From positions 31,591,934 to 31,655,933 of the forward strand of contig NC_045138.2 of the NCBI RefSeq assembly GCF_008831285.2: a stretch of DNA of 64,000 nt. The letters are read 5' to 3'. The number at the start of each line of letters is the position of its first letter. Within the stretch, counting starts at the first letter, position 1. This stretch comes from Nymphaea colorata. Lineage: Eukaryota > Streptophyta > Magnoliopsida > Nymphaeales > Nymphaeaceae. The notes under the pieces were generated by a model, which saw only the letters and a program-made list of their open reading frames with translations, was not told where the DNA came from and searched no databases. Shown here piece after piece: positions 35,275 through 47,335 of the stretch. The translations under genes and the position numbers were made by a program.

Positions 35275-35368
35275 ACACATAGGACTCAGGACTGTCCTTG
35301 CATCCCCGCAAATCAAATTAGAGACGCATGGGTTTCACGCCCATCCGTTTGAGCTACCCGGGGCACAT
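35275..35368 (-). repeat. SINE-like (tRNA-derived) fragment
   Basis: Read on the minus strand it shows GGGTAGCTCAAACGG (box A-like, ending at about 35358) and GGGCGTGAAACCCATGCGTC. A decayed box B region (GCAAGGACAGTCCTGAGTCC) follows. No full cloverleaf forms and the extent is approximate. Confidence 0.35.
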
Positions 35369-36730
35369 AAGAGAATCTCCGTAACTCTCTTCTTACATTA
35401 AGAATGTTGGTTCTTCGGGAATTGCCTCGCAAGAAAGATGGGTAGGAGAACGAGCCGAGATCGCGGGCAGCCATGATCAAAGAAAGCCTCAAACAGCAAT
35501 TAGAACTTTCTGCCGTCCATGGGAGGCCCAGGGTGACAAGCGTTGTAGCCATTGGGTTGTTGTTTCCAGAATGGGCAAATGCGAGGATGGAATGTAGATT
35601 CATGTTTAAGAGCCCTAACGAAGAAGTCGAGGAGCGTAACGAGCCCAGCGTTGTCGGCCTTGAATCGGGAAGCTTTCATGGTGAGAGGGTGGACAGTGAG
35701 GAAGCCCCAAGTCTCATCTTGCAGAGGGGAGCTTGGAGGATGGAAAGGAAGACGATGGTTGCTTCGTGTTGGGTCTCCAGCAGCCCTCCGACCTTCTGAA
35801 CCTCCAGCTTGTCCCTCTCCACCTTCGCTTGTTAAACTTGATGGCGATCTATTGGAAAACTACGGTTCTCCCTGGGTATTGCTTGAAGCCTGGGAGTGAT
35901 CTTCATTGAAGTATACGGATTCACCTAAGAATCTCTAGGTTCACGAACGCAGCATCATCGCCCCCAGGCAGGGAGGCGTTTGATCAAATAATCGGTAACA
36001 ACAAGGTTTCCACAGGCCGACCCCCATGAGCACCATAGCGTGGGAATCCCCCAGCAAACCTTTAGAAGAAGGAACTGGGAAGCAGAAGAAGTTCCGACAT
36101 TACTAGAGCTTGCCTCGTGCCAAAGCCCTCAATGTCAGAGTTGATTATGCAACGGTGCTCAAGTTGAAGCGGCACTCTTTCTAGACAAAACGGCAGCCTG
36201 AATCGGAGGAAACCAATTCTCAGATTCTCCTCTGATGGCCCTCGAAGTATGGAGTGGTACTGATTGCAGGCCTGATAAGAAGCTAAGGGAGCCACATGAG
36301 GTGAAGGACCTTTCTTTCAATGGAAGATGTTTTACGTTTTAAAGCGTTGAAGCACGAGCGGGCCTTCTCCCACTGGTGTTTTGGCTTCCGTCTTGTGGCA
36401 GTTCGGACGATTTGGAGGCGAGGAATGGGAGCAAGTTCGTGGAGGGAGAGATGAGGGTTGATGACCTTTTTCAAGGAATTCTGGCGTGCGTATTCAGAGA
36501 CTATCTCAAGCATTCAGTGCAAGGAGGACCACGAAATCTGTGTGCAGATCGTTCTTTCTGCTCGGTACGATGGCATGTTTTTCACATTTTTTCGCCGCAT
36601 TCCACTCGCATTCTGGTAGAGTAATGTTCTTTAGTAAGCTCAAGATTCTCGACAGAGGGCTGTAAGGCTGAAAGACAAGGGAGAAGAGGATAGAACATGA
36701 GCATTTATCAGAACCCATTTATCAGAACCA
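35369..36730. other. GC-richer segment of unknown origin
   Basis: Base composition is visibly richer in G+C than the flanks. Several medium open frames occur on both strands (for example 35473-35799 and 36376-36624 plus; 36062-36295 and 36283-36513 minus). None carries a motif I recognise, and none can be joined by good splice sites into a longer protein. A decayed retroelement or an organellar insertion are the leading possibilities. Confidence 0.4.
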
Positions 36731-37970
36731 ACAGAGTTGCATCAACCGTATTGAGGTAAGGAACTTCCCACAATGTTTACAAGCATTTGCTGTAAACTTA
36801 TGACTGCTCTGTTCATAGTCTTTGTTTGATTCTCTCTCTCTCTAGTAATGCCTTCTTCCATCTATTCTTTGTATTCTTTCTGCATTGTTTGAATTGATTC
36901 TCTTAATAAAGGGATGGTAGCCTCCCACCAGCAGGTTGATTTGGAGTACTACCTTCGTTTTTTTTTCTTTTGGTTGATGGAAGGAAGGTGCCCATCCCCA
37001 GCCATGTAAACACCACGAGCCTAATACCATCAGCTACGCGCCTGTAAAACAGAAAATAATGCCTATGGCATTCAAACTGCAAATTTGCCAACGTAAACAC
37101 TAATTGATGCTCCCTTTTTATGAGACCCACTACTTTAATTGAAGATTATTACATGAGAGCAGGAGAATATTCATTAGATGACAAGATCTGCTTATGGATG
37201 TAATGGATGTAGCACGTTTAATCTTTTTCCGGTAGCTTGCAAGAAGGAACCATTCATCTTGCCAGGATCCTCACAAAACAAGGTGGGGCAACAAAGACTA
37301 CTGGATTACCAGCCTGAACAACCTTAACTAAGGTACTGTGTTCAACCTTCGAAGACTGAGATGGTCCTTTCGAATAAAGAAAAGTTTTCAGTGTCGCAAG
37401 CAGCGATAAGAGATGTCTGATCTGTGAAGTCAGTAGCACAAAATACTTACAGTTAGCGATATAAAACTGAAAGATACACTTCAGCAGGATGATACCTGCC
37501 TGCACTTGTAATTTTTTTAAGATTGATGGCTCCTCAGCACCACCGCTGTTCACTGAAGGACTTGAAAAAAGTGAAAAAAAAAAAAAGGCATGGCTTGCCG
37601 GCGCTGAAGATTTATTATTTGAGCCAATGAATCCGTCATTGGCAAAGCTTCCTGAAAATAAAAAGAGGACAAACGTGATAATTCTGTACAATAAAAAGAA
37701 CCATTAGATTTTACATCTCCTATCCCGCCTGCAGAAATTTTTGATATCAAAATTCCTCCCACATGCCTCCAGTTTTCACTACCAAAATCTTCCTCTACTT
37801 TTCCTGCTGATTGCAAAAGCTGGAAAGTCGTAGGTCCAATTTGCGAGGGTCACCATGACCACCCTCATAGCACAAACCACAAGACACCTAGCATCTGTGG
37901 TTCACAGTGCAGCAAAAATGATACACTGCCCTATGTGCACATCGTTGATCTGCCTTGCAGACAAAAGGAT
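36731..37970. other. Intergenic DNA and 3' UTR of the EPCR-like gene
   Basis: The part nearest 37970 should be the 3' UTR of the minus-strand EPCR-like gene; its polyadenylation site is not defined. Minus-strand open frames at 37254-37816 are low-complexity and without family signals. A short CT run lies near 36832-36843. Confidence 0.4.
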
Positions 37971-40900
37971 TTATTCGCCACCCGCTGACTCATTCTCTGC
38001 CGCTTGTATAAGATCAGCAGTCACAAGAGCAACCATAGCCTTGTGAAGAGCCAGATCGGCCCTCTGCAACAACCTTTGTGCCTTCATGCGCTTAAGCCTA
38101 GCCAATTCAGATGCATGCTGTGCTGCAGCAACCGGGTCTCTCAACCTGATTTCTTCGTGATCAGTACTACCAGACTGGTCAGAACTCTGCTCCATGGAAG
38201 ACCCATCAGACTGGTAATGCTTCTTCCTTGGCCACTTGGATGGAGCTGGTCTTTGCAGATGCAATACACCATTTCTCCTGCTTATACTTCCGCTCGCATA
38301 ACCAGTTGATGGTACAAAAGCCCCCATTTTCTTTGAGTTGTTTATATGATGTGCTCTAGGGCTTTGATTAAAGTCCAACCAATCACTGTTTCTTGTTGAA
38401 GGACCAGAGGGTGATGTGTACTTGGGTGAAAGCCCTGAATATGACTGAACCCGAGGTGAAACATCGGAGTAGTCATAGCTTGAATAAGAGTTTACGGCTC
38501 TCTCATCCCCAACAGTTGACCCATTCATCCTCCTACCTGGTGCCACGGAGGAATTTGCACATGATTAGCCAACTCGGTTAAGGAAACAAAAATCAAAATT
38601 AGAAGTTCGGAGGGAAAAAAAAAAAAGAGTTGAAACAAGATCAACATAGAGGACATTGAATGCAAATTTTTTCATGCAGAACTTGACCTGACCAACTATA
38701 GGTTCAAGCCCTTTTTCAATTGCCAATAAATCAACACTGAAGAGAGAAAAAGGACAACTTACCATTAAAAGGACAACTTTCCAGTTCTCTTGGATAGGCA
38801 TTGCTAAACCCTACTGCTGGGAATTTCTTATGTGACCTTTGCTTTGAGCCCTTGTTAGGTACTTCCAGGCCCCGCGGCCGCAGACAGAAAGCAAACATTG
38901 GTGGCTTCTCAATGAGCCCGCCTTTGCCAGTGCATCCATCGGAAGAATTTTGCAACTTGGCCATTGCTGACTCCCATTCCTTCAGCTGCCGCTGATATTG
39001 CTCCCACAATGGAGGCTGCATCAAGCAAAAGAAGGTCGCTGAGATTTTGTCAACTCAACCTTTCCCAAAACAAATTGTCACCAACCAACTTACAAAGCAT
39101 TATCAGTGTCTACAACAAGCCAAACATATTAAGACATTTTATCCCAATGAATTTAATTGTCGCAAGTCCTAGTAAGAAGGGAACAAAAGGAAGAAAAGCA
39201 TGATGAACGGGGGCAGCAGGGTGGAGGGGGGATGGGGGTGGTTGGTGTTGGGGAAGTTTACCTGGAATTGCCGAATCAGTGGCGTCCGTTTCTGCCGCCT
39301 CTTCATTCGCCAATGCTCATATATGGCATCCATAATATCAAATGGCCCAATACCAGATGTGATGTGTTCTACTTGATCACAGGAAAATTCTTCACATTGT
39401 TGACCATAAGCAACCTTCTCAAATGCATCCATTGCCCTTTCATACATCTCATCAGAAACATCCACAACCTGACTCTCATCAATATCCAGTGATTTCCTAA
39501 ACTGCATGAGCCATTCCTCATCCTCATTATCCATGTCATATAGAACACGAGATGAGTTCAGGGCCATCTCAATCTCAGACTCAAGCTGCCTGAAGTATCT
39601 AGCCCCACGGACAAAAGGAACTGCAGAATAGCTAGCTTCATCATCGTCAATCCTGCGAACTCCAGGAATGGGTATGTTCTTGACTGATGCAGCCCTGATG
39701 TTCCTGTTGTAGCACTCCTCATGCATTTCTTTAAAAAGTGCATAATCATTTCTGTTAACAAATTCTAGACTCCAATCTTTCCCACCCTTCCATATTATGG
39801 CATGATTAGATCGATTAGTTACCCCTGGCTGAAGAAGCTGATGTGCCTTGTATGAATACCTAGTGGACCCTTCAATTTTCACTAAAAGCCTCCAATCATT
39901 ATGATCAACAGATGCCAACATAACTTGAGCCCCACATTCTCTCCATCCTCGATCCCCTACAGTGACCAAAATGTTTGCACCACAGGATAATGAATCCAAG
40001 AACCTATGTGGACTTAAAGAATTTCCTAAGCTCCTCCTCAAATCGTCATCATTCTCTTGCTTCAACACTCTGCCATGCCGATAAGGGCCCCTGTCATCAG
40101 ATGGTGATGAACCTGAAACCAAATTCTGGTTCTTCCATGAACGACCAAAAAATTCATTATACAATACCCCAGAACGACCCTCCTGCCATGACTTTGAGCG
40201 ACAGGAAAATGATTTGCGGGCTGATTTTATTCTATTGTTGTTAGACATGCTCCGAGGCGCAGTGGCACTTGGATGACGGAAGTTACCTTCCTGAACATTC
40301 CCAACCAATTCATTACCTGGGTTTCTTGCATTTCCTGCTGCCCTCTCAAATGGAAGTGGTCTTACCTGGCTAGATGGAAAACCAATCTGATCATCAACAG
40401 CAGAAAGTGGAGGAACAGTAGAAGCTGAAGGCCTGGACCTTCCTGCATACTGCCATGACCCCATGTTGCACGGATACCTTCGGAGTCGAATTACAGTCCT
40501 ACAATGAGCATCATCAAAAGGGTGGTCTCTTTTTAATCCTGCAACACCTACATGAATGCCAGCGGCATTAAGCTTTCTATCTGATGGTTGTTGATCACAC
40601 TTTAGCCAATGACCAGTACTGGCAATGGAAGGAGGCGCATCACTCACCACTACACCATGCTTAGGACCCAACAACTGAGGACCAGTGGCCTGTGGATTTG
40701 TAACTCCTGATGAAGGCTGAATGATTAAACCATCTTTCCCTTTAATCAAAATCCTTTTATTACAGCCCAAATTCTTTTCCATGGAGCTATTTGGCAAGAA
40801 ACTAGAAGCAATAGCACTTTCTATCATCAACTTCAGGTGCAGACTAAGAAAAAATGTAGGTGCCGCAGCAAAAGAAAGGGAAATTGCAGACAAATTTCCT

Positions 40901-43900
40901 ATATTGTCAATTGAAATACCAGGCAAAGAATTCATTGACACTCCATAGCATGACCTGTATATGTGTTGATATGTAAATTCCTGGAAAAGCACAAAACAGT
41001 TTTTCATTATTCGCTTTATCCACGTATATTTGGGCAATTCAAGCAAAAGCAAAATAAACATCAAATTTGAATAAATACAGCATAGAAGAGGAATGAAAAT
41101 CCAAGAAATTCATACCTGAGGTTTCCCCATCTTCTCAAAGGCTAACGAATCCTCAGGACTATCCATGCTCTGTAAGAACCTAACATCAACAACAGCAGGT
41201 TGCACAGAAGGCAGTGATTCACTTGGTAAGCTCAATTTGTCATCTGAAGCATGTACACCTTGGCAACTTGAAGTTTCAGTTTTCAATGGGATGTATAATA
41301 CAAAACCAGCCTGTTTCCCCTCATCACCCAAAAGCTTAAATCTGACAGAAATATATGGGAACTGGACATCTGTGTCACTCCTGATCTCCGTGGAAGAATA
41401 TGAATCTGTTGATACCTGAGATGTACAAAGACTAAAAAGAATCGAACACAATAGAGTTACAGCATGCCCGAGACATCCTTCAAACAGCAAAATGTTGAGG
41501 GTGACAACCTTATCAATAATCATCATTTCCAGATGAACTTTAGGCCATACTGGATTTATTTCTCCAAAATTAACCAACTGAAGGGCATTCAAGAACTCCA
41601 TATCTTTTGCAATAGCTTTGGGACTAAACACCCATTGGGACGGGATGCAAAGGATCAACCTAACGTGATCCAATTTAACCAAACTAGAAGTAAATTGTGA
41701 CGTCATACAATGCTCTACTTTCAAAGCAGAGTTACCCTGATGTAGAGTGTTGCCTGTTGACACCAGAAGTGTTCCAAAACCAGCAGATGCATGTTCTAAA
41801 TTCGGCATGGTTAGCGAGAGGCTTTTTGAGGCCAGTGACCTGCTCTCACATGAATGTGGTTTCACTGCTTTATCAGAGACTGGAGGTTCCAGATCTTCCA
41901 AAGTGCGAACTTTGTCAGCAACAGAAGCAAGAAAGCTCACAGAGCCTAAAACACTTCCAGAAGAAGGTTCCTCCATAACATGGGGAAGACATTCTTTCCT
42001 TCTGCGAAATCGCTTCCTAAAGTAAACAACTGGAGCCTTTCTCTTGTTAGATATCAAATCAAACTGCACAGGATCATGTTTTTTATCTTCATCCCTATGT
42101 GCAGCTTCATTCACTTGCAAAGGAACACTTGCATCTCCTGAGGCAAAACCAGGCACCAGTTTATCATTCTCATTCCTTCTAAGCATAAATGCAGGTTGCT
42201 CTGTCTTTTTGGCAAAAATAGAATCCTCGGAGAAGATACAAGTGGCTACATCGTTACCTGAAGCACTTGCTTTCTTCTGCATTTTCACTGTCCCAAGAGA
42301 AGACAAACTTGCCCGGGAAGATGACCGTGCTAACCATGAGATTATTGGCTCCGAGTCCAAAAATGACCCAGTGCTTTCATCTACTGGAGAGTGGAACTCC
42401 TGCTCAACATTTACATGTTCCCTTTCCAAGTAACGACTGTCATATGAACAACCAGCATGATCATCAAGTTCACCTTCATGCAGCAAAAGTTTAAACCTCT
42501 CCTTACCAAGGGAAAGCCATTCTTCATCCCGGTCATCATATTGTATGTAGTGCAATTTAGTCTTCGGATTATAACTTTTTATCTCACCAAAGTACCACTG
42601 TTTATCCAGAGGCCAGAAAACCTTGACTTTTCTGCTCAGAACCCAATATGCATCTGATTCTCTGTATCTCACGTCAACAAATCGGCGGCGCCTCCTAATA
42701 AAGTGTTTTTGCTTCTGTTTCCTAGGTCTTAGAACCCTAGCAGGAGCATCTGCGCCAGGCACCTTTCCTCTAACCAAAGAATTGGCTCCTGTGCCATGGA
42801 AAAGCATAGAGAATAATGACCTATTCGCTGAATACTGAACTAAATGGGAATCATCCCCAACAAAATTATTGCAACTTGAATTAAACCGTGAGGAGAGCAT
42901 TTGTGCAGCATTCTGTTCGAGATTTTCTTGCTCGTCAGCTTGGGACAATGACAGGTTACTTGAATCCTCAACACATTCAGGTCGTAAATCAAGATTCTCT
43001 TGGCTGACTTTGTTCACATTCTTGTCCACTCTTTGTACATCAGCATCTATAGAAGATAATTTTTCACAATTAGCATGCGGAGGTTCAGCAACAATGCTGA
43101 GTGAATTCTCTGGTTCTTGTTCTTTGATATCAATGGGCAATATCCTATCAGAACACTCATCAGCACGGTCTTGACTGACCATGAAGGAATGTTGAACATC
43201 CTTTTCAGTGACATTGATATCTACCTGACTAGAAGGTTCTGCATGGTTCGAACCAAGGCATGAAGCCTCTTTGTCATTCTCAGATATGTTTCCATCCAAG
43301 GCTTTCAATTCAACATGGGATGTTCCATCTGAGGTCCGTCTCTTCCGGATACTTCTACTCATCATCTTCTTAGGGACTGAACCAACGCCGTTATCATCCA
43401 AGGATAAAACAGAAGCACATCTGCTAGATTCTTCTTTCTTTATTTTCTTCAGAATCTTCCGCCTCTTATTTAACAATGAATCAATAAGCGGGCGAGACTC
43501 ATCTTTTGAATTAACAAGCCGACCTTTGGAGTGATTTCTAGAGGCTACTGAACTGCTACAATCTTTTGGTATTGAAGAGTCTATAGGCTTTGAACCATGA
43601 CTCCTGCAACTCAAAGCAGTTCCATCTTCGAGATGAAGCTTCTCTAGAGCTGAATCCACGCAATCATTCTTGGCAGAGCCATTGGTTACAGCTACACTCT
43701 TTGAAGCATCAGAAATTTGATCCAAGTTCTTCAAATCATCAACAGTGCCAGATCCAGCATGCTTTTTTGCAACACCTACCCTTGATCTAGATTTCTTCAA
43801 AGTAGGACCAGTGGAGCTGAAACAAAAGCCACCATTGCTGCCATTCTTTCTCTTCTTTAAAACTGGTTCAAAAGAACTTAAACTGATTTCTTTCCTGCCC

Positions 43901-44430
43901 TTCCTTTTCTTGGACCTCCCAAGATCAACTCCTTCATTCTTCAGTGCGCTCGAAAATCCAACTTTCCGTATCCATGAAACTTTTTTACCTTTCACAGTCT
44001 CGCTGAAACCGATGCCACTGATTCCACAGTTTCCACCGCTAACCCATGAATTTTTCGCATGTTTTCTCTTCAACAAGCCGCGCTTCTTCTTCAAAAGACC
44101 GGCGCCATTGTTCAAGCCATCCAAGTTTCCGCTCGAAATCCCAGGACCTTCAACGTGGCTTCCTTCTGACAAACTTGGGCTATTCTTCAGACCCCTGTTC
44201 TCATGCCCGCCTCCCGAGCCACTACCATTACTAGAAGTCCTATTTTTTGCAGAAAAGCTTCTCGCCAACGAGCTGCGGATCCTCCTTGAGATCTTGGTTA
44301 CATTCTCCAGTCGTAGGGCATCATTGCCAGACGCTCTTGGGCTATCGGTGTACAAAGTCACGACATCCAGGGTCTTAGCCGACGGCTGGGGCTTCTCAGA
44401 AACAACGGAGCTCTCCACGTTATCGTCCAT
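37971..44430 (-). CDS. EPCR1-like: Enhancer of polycomb-like protein (EPCR/PEAT-type)
   Basis: Four coding exons on the minus strand: 44430-41116, 40980-39262, 39015-38763 and 38536-37971. All junctions are GT-AG and the frame is continuous; 1,950 residues. The first ~580 residues are low-complexity, basic and Ser-rich with nuclear-localisation-like clusters (KKKRGLLKRKHAKN). A Tudor/agenet-like module follows at about 583-650 (VKVFWPLDKQWYFGEIKSY, HYIQYDDRDEEWL). The conserved C-terminal part in exons 2-3 includes WSLEFVNRNDYALFKEMHEE, IPIPGVRRI and YDMDNEDEEWL, the last being characteristic of Enhancer-of-polycomb/EPC-A regions. Arabidopsis relatives EPCR1/EPCR2 are subunits of PEAT (PWWP-EPCR-ARID-TRB) nuclear complexes linked to histone acetylation/deubiquitination and silencing. 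The start is the first ATG after a leader intron whose acceptor TGTAG abuts it. The protein is longer than the ~1,540 residues I recall for EPCR1. Confidence 0.9.
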
Positions 44431-44769
44431 CTACAGAACCCTCAGAAGCACCAAGAGAGTGCCAACCCACATCACCCATCATACATCTTCATGCGCAGAG
44501 AACAACATCCCAATCTATAGATCACCCATCACGCATCAGAAAACCAAATCACCCCTAGAAACAACCCCAATCCAAAATATCATCTCTAGATTCACACACA
44601 ATCTAAACAAAAATAACCTGATCAAACTCCTAGGAATCATCACGAAACCCGTCAAAAACTCACCCCATACGTCAACCTTTCCAGATCCAGCGTTTTGCAA
44701 ACAAACGCAAGAAAAACCCTCAAATGAACTACCAAAATGACGAGCAAGAAATGAATTTCCGGGCCATAC
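44431..44769 (-). other. 5' UTR intron of the EPCR-like gene
   Basis: On the minus strand a donor GTCGAG|GTATGG ends the leader exon at 44770, and an acceptor TTCTGTAG stands directly before the ATG at 44430. An alternative donor (GGG|GTGAGT) lies near 44663-44669. Inferred from splice signals only. Confidence 0.55.
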
Positions 44770-44922
44770 CTCGACGAGGAAACGTCGCAACAACGCCTAT
44801 CCCATCGATCTAACGAATAACAACACGAACCCTCGGTGGTTAGTTTCAATTCCAGCGTCAATTTCACCAAATTCTCCGATTCCGCCGGCTACTCCTCGCC
44901 GGAAAAAAATGAGGGGGGAAAC

Positions 44923-45028
44923 TAGGGTTAGGGTTAGGGTTTCGGTTTCTCCCCGATATTTTTTTATTTCTATTTTCTCTCTCCCCCCTTCTCTCTCACA
45001 CACACACTCTCTCTCTCGCTCTCTCTTT
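44923..45028 (-). promoter_or_regulatory. Triple telobox plus GAGA repeat at the EPCR-like gene start
   Basis: Three tandem TTAGGG units (44923-44942; AAACCCTAACCCTAACCCTA on the gene strand) lie about 155-170 nt upstream of the leader-exon donor. About 45-85 bases further upstream is a GAGAGAGAG/GTGTGTGTG run (about 44985-45028). Teloboxes are bound by TRB-type Myb proteins and GAGA runs by BPC proteins in Arabidopsis. Both are frequent in promoters or leaders of housekeeping genes and in Polycomb response elements. Whether they sit in the promoter or the leader depends on the unknown start site. Confidence 0.65.
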
Positions 45029-46989
45029 AATTTTTGCCCTTTTTCCTCTTTGAGCGCCTTTTTCAACTCAACTGCACTTCGCGAAGAGTCCGACGCGTTC
45101 CGACCGTCCGATGCTCAACCGACGGCCAGGATTGCTCGAAAGGAATGGTCATACCCAAATGTCATTGATTCGACTCGAGTATTTCGGGGACGTGCGAGGA
45201 CGGCATCGACGGTTGCTATCGACGACGCGTGGTAGATGAACGGTTATTATTCGAATAAGCGTACGAAGACGAGGGGCCCCCTGCGCGCCCCGGCCGGACC
45301 AAATTTCGGTCTCTTTTTCTCACTTTCTATTTTTTTGCCTTTTAACTTTTTTATGAAAGTACATTATTATCCTTTCATTTTTCAGGATTTTCCGGTTAGA
45401 GTCTTCCCTGACCATACTTGTTACTTGTTAGCTATGTTTGGCACATGAAAACTTGTGACATAACTCAAAAACTAAATTTGTTGTTGAATTTGTAGTTTTT
45501 GTTTCATTCGTTTCAAATATCATCTTTCGAATCATTTGAAGAGTTGCTTGTGCTTTATTAGTCAAGTAAAACTTTAATAAATTTGGGGTTGGTCTGCATG
45601 AACAACTTTAATATATTATTTTTTTTAATCTATGGTCGCTCTTCAACTAGCTCCAAATGTCCATACGAACAATGTTATCAATGTATCTTTCAACTTATCT
45701 ATGAACACCCCGACAAATTAACATATAAATGCACAGTGCTGATAATAACCTAATTATTCATGTATTTTTAGAGGTTGTTTGGGATAACAAACAAGGTGTA
45801 AGTGTTTCATGAATCTGCTTCAAAACTAAAGTAAATTCATGAAATATCAGAATAAGTTTCTTATGAATCCAATCTATCATAAATTTTGATGTAGATCCAT
45901 GTAACATTCACACGATGTCTCTATTGTCAAACAGTTTATTAAGAGTCGTTTGACAGTCTATGAGTATCACGTGAATCTCACTTAAAAATTGAAGCAAATT
46001 CATGATACAGTAGAACGAGTGTTTTATGAATTTATCATAATTGATTCCAATCACAAAGCACCCCTATTGACAAACAACTTCTTTGTCCCACCCACAGCAC
46101 CATGCATAAGAATTTATGCTGCTTGGTACTAACTTGGTGATAGGATGTTTTATGCATATTTCATTTTTCGCTCAACACCTCATACGTGTTCGTTCCTCAC
46201 AGAGTTCATGAAGGTCGCAAACACGAGACAGACCGTTAGTGTCCCTCCTGCGCCTAGAGAAGTGTGAAAATGTATTACATATATTTGTTATATATAGCGT
46301 GATGATGTCAATGTGCATTATCATTTACCAAATTTCCATTACCAAGAGCAGTGGTGCATTTGTCTATGATAACTTTTCCGGTGAAAGTTGTCTATGATTA
46401 CTTTTTGATGGCCATAACTTAAATGGCAACTCATACACTTTACATGTAATTGCCTGTCTATATCATAATGTGACAACTTAAATGAGACAACTTAAGGAAA
46501 AATCAGTGGTTTGGTGTTAGGTTAGGTAGGCACCTACTATGCAGTAATTTCACGGTATATTAATATCTGTTCGACTCTCACTATATGTAATGCTTTTCAT
46601 GGCACTATACGTAATGCATGTATGGGAGTTGGTAATTTAGATGAGAAGGAGGTTAAAAGCTCGTGCCTTCGATAGAATATTGCCGGGAAATATATATTTG
46701 GCATCACAAAAGAAAAATTGCATATTATCATTCATTTATATTTGAAAAAAAGTACATTTACACGCAGCACATTTAAAATCATCCATAAATAACTGAAATA
46801 ACAACTCAATTGCTCATAGTCAGTTCATATTATTCATATGTTTGAATAAATAGGCATGGTGAGTGTGAATACAGCAGGAGAGAAAAAATTGTATATTTTA
46901 AAAGGCTGCGTTATAAAGAAAATAAGGTTTAAAACCTTTCATGAGCTTTAAATAAAAAACAAAAAAAAAAACAAACAAAGGCCTTCAAG

Positions 46990-47170
46990 CAGGGGCAAAG
47001 CCAGAGTTTTTTTTCATGAACGGACCAAACGGTTCAACGAACTGCAACAAAAGGGCTGGGTTTTGTGGGTTTGATTCAGATAGAGCCAAACTGAATCTAA
47101 ATTCGCAACAAAAAATTTTCAAATTTTTTAATATATATATTTTTTTTCCAATTCATTGGGGTTTGCCTGT
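46990..47170 (+). repeat. hAT-like fragment, family A
   Basis: It begins CAGGGGCAAAGCCAGAG. It continues AACGGACCAAACGGTTCAAC, GATAGAGCCAAACTGAATCT and an AT-rich stretch, then CAATTCATTGGGGTTTGCC, matching the order at 19211-19406. Confidence 0.5.
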
Positions 47171-47229
47171 TTCCATCATGGAATGTCATAACAACCTGTT
47201 CTATAAAAATTACAAGTAATTTTATAAAT

Positions 47230-47335
47230 TTAACCTCAGTAATGATAAACACAATATAAATATAAGTAATTTTATATATTTAACCTCAACAAGGATAAAC
47301 ACAATATAAAAAAAACCTCAATAATGATAAACACA
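47230..47335. repeat. Short tandem array, ~3 units
   Basis: ATTTAACCTCA.(T/A)AA(T/G)GATAAACACAA repeats three times with small length differences. Confidence 0.75.

Noticed and set aside
37254-37816. Minus-strand open frames downstream of the EPCR-like stop codon
   Set aside because: They follow a proper TAA and look like 3' UTR sequence; no good acceptor/donor pair adds them to the gene.
43745-44740. 331-residue plus-strand open frame
   Set aside because: It lies antisense to the first coding exon of the EPCR-like gene and reflects that gene's codon bias; no family motif.
44923-44942. TTAGGG repeats as an interstitial or terminal telomere
   Set aside because: Plant telomeres use TTTAGGG, and only three units are present at a gene start, which fits a telobox.
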